From NCBI RefSeq assembly GCF_000485595.1, contig NW_014577471.1, positions 37,423 to 70,927 of the forward strand: a stretch of 33,505 nt of DNA, read 5' to 3'. Within the stretch, counting starts at the first letter, position 1; each line of letters starts with the position of its first letter. The position numbers were made by a program, and so were the translations under genes. The notes under the pieces were generated by a model. That model ran no database searches, was not told the DNA's origin, and saw only the letters and a list, made by a program, of their open reading frames with translations. Shown here piece after piece: positions 29,301 to 33,505 of this stretch. The DNA comes from Priapulus caudatus (Eukaryota; Priapulida; Priapulimorpha; Priapulimorphida; Priapulidae).

Positions 29301-30242
29301 GCTGAACGTCAACTTTGTTATCGTAGACCGTTGATGGAAACGTGGTGAAGTTATGGAGTTTCTTGTACGTGGCGTGTAAAAATTTCTCATACTGCATCAC
29401 CCGATTTAACCCCATGCACTTCCCATGCATTCAGTGTCGTATATGCGCACCGGCCCGTCTTATGTAAAAAAATCTCAATTAGAACTAATTTGCCTCGATG
29501 ACAACGATGCCCTCGTCCGAAGGAGATCTTTGCTGCGGTGAAGCTCTGACCTGCTGCGGTGCCCTAGAAAGTTTCAACTAAACCTGAGGGCAACGCTCGC
29601 CTTACCCCCCTCGATTAAAAACTAAAACTGGACCGCCCCCCACACCTCCCGGCGACAATCGCTGCGTCTGCACCGTTGGCACGTGCTCGCGCTGCACTCA
29701 CGTACGTTACCGTCGTAGATCCGTGTCACGGCGTTGACTCCCATCTTCGCGGGGATGAACAACGGGGAGGCGGGTCGGTCTGGCACTGCGCGTTCGCCTC
29801 CTCCACCCTGTCCCCCGAGTTCCTCCAAGTAGAGCTCCATCTACACATCCTAGAGGCGCGAGCAAACACAGTGCATTAGAAACTAACTGTTTCACGCAAG
29901 CAATTGCTACCAGAGATGGCATTTCCAATTGAGGAAAAGGAAAAAGGTGGCCCTTATAAAAAAATATTGTAACTGTGTAAAGGCTCCTCGAAAGAAACAT
30001 CAAGTGTTCTTCATGCACAGGTAACCCATTCTACGTAGGTGGTTTAATTGTATAACTGTTTGCGTGCGCTGAGTGGGCCGAGTGTTAACCGACCACCAGT
30101 AGCAGTATTAAAATGATTGATAGTACACACATAACTACCTGCAAAGAACCTCCTGGTCGTTACCTGTCGTGCAGCGCCGCCTGGTGATACCTGGTGCTTT
30201 CGACCCTCGACAGCCTCCACATTAAACCTGTGTTAGAGACCA
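29301..30242. other. Stretch without a confident gene (contains the weak 29687-29840 exon)
   Basis: Apart from the tentative minus-strand exon, nothing is supported. CTGCGGTG..GCTCTGACCTGCTGCGGTG near 29533-29561 is a short direct repeat. Confidence 0.4.
29687..29840 (-). CDS. Weak candidate exon, possibly frameshifted
   Basis: On the minus strand, MELYLEELGGQ is followed in a second frame by RVEEANAQCQTDP, which reads like a charged helix. A homopolymer GGGGG lies exactly where the two frames would join. GTACGTGAGT at the far end could be a donor. The region is GC-rich, unlike its surroundings. Either frame alone looks unnatural (Gly/Arg/Pro-rich), so this is a tentative exon with a possible one-base error or a decayed copy. 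Family unknown. Confidence 0.25.
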
Positions 30243-30459
30243 GGAGCCCGTTGTCAGAAACAAAATTAGTCTTAACATTAGTCTTAACAATAACATTTTC
30301 TCGTAGACCGTCGACAGCGCTTTGTTTCGTATTGTTATCAGGAAATCTGCTGCGATTTTTAATTCAGGTAACTTCGCAGCGTTTCTGTCGACGGTCTAAG
30401 AGAAAAAGTTAATGTTAAGACTAATGTTAAGACCAATTTTGTTTCTGACAACAGGCCCC
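30243..30459. mobile_element. 217-bp MITE with ~75-bp inverted arms
   Basis: The left arm (30243-30318) contains CCGTTGTCAGAAACAAAATT, GTCTTAACATTAGTCTTAAC and TAGACCGTCGACAG. The right arm (30386-30459) is the reverse complement with a few changes and ends CTGACAACAGGCCCC. The arms flank about 70 bp of unrelated sequence. No coding capacity. Confidence 0.8.
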
Positions 30460-30687
30460 AGGCAGCTTTATAGAATGCGCGTCTTTATATAGAGAATGCT
30501 TGAGAGTTGTGAATACAGCAGTTATATAGTGAAACCACTCACACAGAATAAATGCTTCACATAAAGCAGTATTTTTACGTTTCTCCTCATTGAGTTTATT
30601 CTTCCATTTTATAGATGCTAGATCATCTAAATAGTGGGAGTAGGTGGTGTGTCAACAAAATTTTGTGTGTAATGCCTGTATAATGCA

Positions 30688-30851
30688 CAGGGACCTGAGG
30701 AATAGTTTGTAAAACGTTAAGAGCAGTTTAGCCACCCATCGAGTTATGTTATATAAAAAGAGAAGCTCGACCTTTTCTCTTTTTATATAACATAACTCGA
30801 TGGGTGGCTAAACTGTTCTTAACGTTTTACAAACTATGCCTCAGGTCCTTG
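30688..30851. repeat. Near-perfect 77-bp hairpin with a 10-nt loop
   Basis: Arm 30688-30764 (CAGGGACCTGAGGAATAGTT ... TATATAAAAAGAGAA) pairs with 30775-30851 with only three mismatches around the loop GCTCGACCTT. It could be a fold-back element or, if transcribed, a long hairpin RNA precursor. Confidence 0.9.
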
Positions 30852-30859
30852 TGGTGTAA

Positions 30860-31662
30860 TATTGTTGCAGAAGGAAAACTTAATATAACAATAAAGTGTG
30901 AAATTAGGGGTGAGAACTAGGTTGGAGAACATGTGATAGGATGTGCACGAAAGTGAGAAAAAAAGTGCAGGTAAGAATACCCCTCACAAGCGATGTGCGA
31001 CATTCGAGACGCTCTATTCAAGCTACACTGCTATGCTTAGTTGACCATAGCAATACTAAATGCTCAATATATCCTCCAATAAATGGTTTCAGCCACTTAA
31101 ACTGTTCACACTTACCTAACATAATAGACCCGGTCATTGTGCAAACGAAAGCAGCAATTACCCTCCGTCCTATCAATGAGCAACTTTATTTTCTCCGATG
31201 CTGAGAAATAAATAAAAAGTATATTAATTTTAATTTATACTTTCTTCACAAACAGAAGGCTACAATCTAATGTCATTTTCTGATGCGATGTGTGGGAGGA
31301 TAAAACATTTAAGAGTATTTTTCTGTGTGCACATCACACCAATGAATGCAGACCAAAAATTACTGGTAGTAACTAGTGGTAAAATGGTCTTATCGAGACT
31401 AAAGTAAAGTGTCACCATTTTTAAGTATAAAACCAAACCTGCCACATTTGTAAGCACTTGAGCTGTTTAAAAAATAAAATGATTGTAAATAAACACGAAT
31501 TGCACTTACTACCAAAGTCTTGATGTTTGACTCTATTGTTGTATTGTCTGTTAGACTAATAATTCCACGCAAATTTCGTTCAAATATATAAAAGTAAATA
31601 CCTCTGCAACACACACTCAGACACTGTGTCTGTGACACAGTCGTACTGCATCATGATCTAGA
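30860..31662. other. Unassigned stretch
   Basis: No gene could be supported. TACTACCAAAGTCTTGATGT near 31507 and its context match about 13500-13525 (TACTACCAAAGTCTTAATGT), which marks another dispersed repeat shared between the two ends of the window. Confidence 0.4.
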
Positions 31663-32648
31663 ACTATAGCCCGCGTACAGTTGCCGCAGGGCTATAGAAC
31701 ATTCTATTACAAATGCTCGGAACCAACTTATTCACGGTTACTCGCGGCTATAAAACGTCTGTGGAAGGCAATTAATGCCTCTTATCCGAAGTGAGTATGT
31801 CTTAAGTTATATCAGTTACTATAAAGTTTAACCTCTAACTATCGTTGAAATGGTCTACTTGTGGTATTTCTTGTGAACGAACATTATTTACGAACTTCAA
31901 ATGGCCATTTTTGGTGGCGCTGCAGCAGCACCAGACTCCAGTCAGCAGGGATATGTATTTCCACACGTGGAGGAGTGGGCGGGTTGTGTTGGTTGTGGAC
32001 AAAAACATTGTTTTCTACTTCTACTTCTACTCTATATTGGCCACCATCAACATACTGATGATTATGCCAACGGCTATAGCTAGCCATGGGGTGTGACCTA
32101 TAGCTTGGGTAAAGCCAGGTAGTTAGGGTTTTAGCCGAATGGCACTGAGGGTGGTCACAGCCAGAGTTTTTTTGCGCCCTCAGTGGTTCTTTTACGTCCC
32201 CATTGGCCTTAGTATTACTGGAGAAGGGACCGTCATTTTACGTGGTCATCCGAGCCATGGGAGATTCACAGTCTCCAATGTTGAGAGCCAGGTTTTACAC
32301 CTTGAGAAAATTCACTGCCCCGGCAAAGGTTTGAACTAACATCCTTCAGTGGACAGTATACGTGGCCTAACCACTGGGCCACGAAGGCGCGCTTTGTAGT
32401 TGTCAAGTAACAAATTAAGCGATAAAAAAAGATTGTAATATTAGTTTTGTCATGAAAGAAGAACAAATTACTAATACTATTATTAATTTGTTACTTGACA
32501 ACAACCTTTTGTCCACAACCAACACAATCCGCCCACCACTCCACGTGTGGAAATACATAGTTCCCGCTGACTGGCTGGAGTAAGTTGGTCCCTAGCATTC
32601 GTAATAGAATGTTCTATAGCCCTGTGGCAACTGTACGCGGGCTATAGT
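31663..32648. mobile_element. Nested fold-back element with two layers of inverted repeats
   Basis: Outer arms of 68 bp (31663-31730 and 32581-32648) share ACTATAGCCCGCGTACAGTT and GGGCTATAGAACATTCTATT. A second pair (about 31934-32004 and 32510-32577) shares TATTTCCACACGTGGAG and TGTGTTGGTTGTGGACAAAA. In the right half the two arms are adjacent, while in the left half about 200 bp separate them, so one side gained or lost sequence. A third, inner pair (GTTGTCAAGTAACAAATTAA, 32398-32417 and 32484-32503) marks a small insertion. A SINE lies inside. Confidence 0.75.
32130..32392 (-). mobile_element. tRNA-derived SINE
   Basis: Read on the minus strand, GCGCCTTCGTGGCCCAGTGG begins the tRNA-like head. 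It has a perfect pol III A box TGGCCCAGTGG (32381-32371) and, 34 nt on, a B box GTTCAAACC (32337-32329). The body then extends without tRNA similarity to about 32130. The anticodon arm is not tRNA-like, so it is a SINE and not a functional tRNA gene. Confidence 0.75.
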
Positions 32649-32671
32649 ACTACTAGTACTACTAGAGCTAA

Positions 32672-33112
32672 GGCCATGAGAATTGAGGTATGAGTTTACC
32701 GTCCGAGATATTTTGAAAAGTGAGGAGGCTTTTTTTCATTTTTCATTATTCATTTAATATTTGTAGTTAACCCATTGTTCATTATGCGACATCCGCATAC
32801 ATGTGTGTAATAATTGGGCTTGCAAAACTTGGCTCGGAGAAAGAAACGGAACAAAACCAAAACCAAAACCAAACCCAATGTCTCAAAGAGCCAGAGGGGG
32901 ATCAGGACCCCAATGAAGGATGTAAATAGGACCTATGGCGTTTTTGTATTGGTAATGTATGTTTTAATCGCTCTGAATGGACAACTTGAGTTTTAATGAT
33001 TTAAAAATGAAAATAATGAAATACTTTTGAAATAATGAATATTTTCGGCGGTGGCTCTGACAGCATGTGGGCGGTGGGCGGTTCGTAAACTCATACCTCA
33101 ATTCTCATGGCC
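32672..33112. mobile_element. 441-bp PIF/Harbinger-type MITE, TAA target duplication
   Basis: Both ends begin GGCCATGAGAATTGAGGTAT followed by GAGTTTAC, in inverse orientation, and TAA flanks each side (32669-32671 and 33113-33115). GGCC-type tips with a 3-bp TAA duplication are the signature of PIF/Harbinger elements. No transposase frame. Confidence 0.85.
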
Positions 33113-33115
33113 TAA

Positions 33116-33360
33116 TCATGATCTAGCTCCAAGAAACGGTATCGCTAGGGTTAGGATACCTGTATAGACAATCCGTCGCACAGCCTGGTCGGGCTAAATC
33201 ATGATCATGCATGCACGGTAGTAGCTCTAGGACTATAGCCCGCGTAAACCGACCAGGCTCTCCGACTGTTACACGACGGAGGACGCAGTGTTACACGACG
33301 GCTACGCCTGTTCCAGGCTTTCCGACTGTTACACGACGGCCACGCAGTGTTAAAGGCATA
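33116..33360. repeat. Cluster of dispersed repeat copies
   Basis: 33121-33196 is an inverse copy of the repeat at 9478-9566. 33230-33245 carries ACTATAGCCCGCG, as at 31663. 33245-33350 has the ACCGACCAGGCTCTCCGACT core of the 82-bp micro-element, locally tandem: (TTCCAGGCT)TTCCGACTGTTACACGACGG occurs again around 33310-33340. Confidence 0.7.
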
Positions 33361-33505
33361 ATTCGACCATCGATTATGCAATTTTAACGAATGCTACAGT
33401 AACTGGCACCATGTGTAGTTAATAAGTACATTACCTTATAGCCAAACGCGTATTAGTTTGTCCAATATCACTGCTGGTTACTAAGAAATGTCTAATTGAA
33501 ATCCG
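33361..33505. other. Unassigned end of window
   Basis: Nothing recognised. Confidence 0.4.

Noticed and set aside
30941-31204. 87-aa plus-strand frame MCTKVRKKVQV
   Set aside because: No recognisable domain, no regular codon pattern, and surrounding sequence is repeat-rich; could not be supported as a gene.
32266-32466. 66-aa minus-strand frame containing VAQWLGHVYCPLKDVSSN
   Set aside because: It is the translation of the tRNA-like head of a SINE, a common false gene.
1-33505. CRISPR array, bacterial operons or prophage
   Set aside because: Introns, SINE and TTAGGG repeats show a eukaryote; tandem arrays have no spacer-repeat structure.

Overview
The window is metazoan nuclear DNA, most likely from a marine invertebrate. 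It has spliced protein-coding genes with GT-AG introns, a tRNA-derived SINE with A and B boxes, TTAGGG-type repeats and a very high density of small DNA transposons. I cannot name the species. Single N bases at 15986, 27963 and 28342, together with stretches full of one-base indels (1-1905, 7010-8112, 15987-16745), suggest a long-read or gap-filled assembly whose tandem arrays were not polished.

Layout: 1-1905 is a noisy dimeric satellite. 1990-2190 is an alternating purine-pyrimidine microsatellite. 4147-4281 is a lone coiled-coil exon. 4825-5695 is a pyrimidine tract that flips into its own inverted copy. 5696-6160 is a dispersed repeat with nuclear-receptor half-sites. 6654-8537 is a probable terminal-inverted-repeat element swollen by a 1.1-kb (GTGC/ACGT) array. 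8585-9187 is a MITE. 9957-10735 is a decayed LINE reverse transcriptase on the minus strand, interrupted by an 82-bp insertion with 10-bp target duplications. 10740-11107 and 14693-15060 are inverted copies of a coiled-coil exon and its flanking introns. 11107-16797 otherwise holds minisatellites, palindromes and a repeat present twice (13745-14400 and 15987-16745).

The centrepiece is an apparently complete element of about 10.5 kb at 16798-27285, bounded by inverted ends CTGTGTGAAAATAA and dense subterminal TCTGGATATCC-type repeats. It carries two divergently transcribed, fully spliced, uninterrupted genes. The first is a 989-aa En/Spm (CACTA, Tnp2-like) transposase with two N-terminal C2H2 fingers (minus strand, 4 exons). 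The second is a 397-aa BEN-domain protein (plus strand, 6 exons). A 411-bp shared promoter lies between them, with a tandemly duplicated block of about 115 bp that holds octamer, E-box, CCAAT and CRE motifs. By analogy with plant TnpD/TnpA, I infer that the transposase cuts and the BEN protein binds the subterminal repeats.

Right of the element are an unassigned stretch, a TTAGGG array (28343-28459), a likely first exon of a secreted or ER membrane His-rich protein (28971-29300), a weak minus-strand exon near 29700-29840, a MITE (30243-30459), a near-perfect long hairpin (30688-30851), a nested fold-back element containing a SINE (31663-32648), a Harbinger-type MITE with TAA duplications (32672-33112) and copies of the small dispersed repeats.
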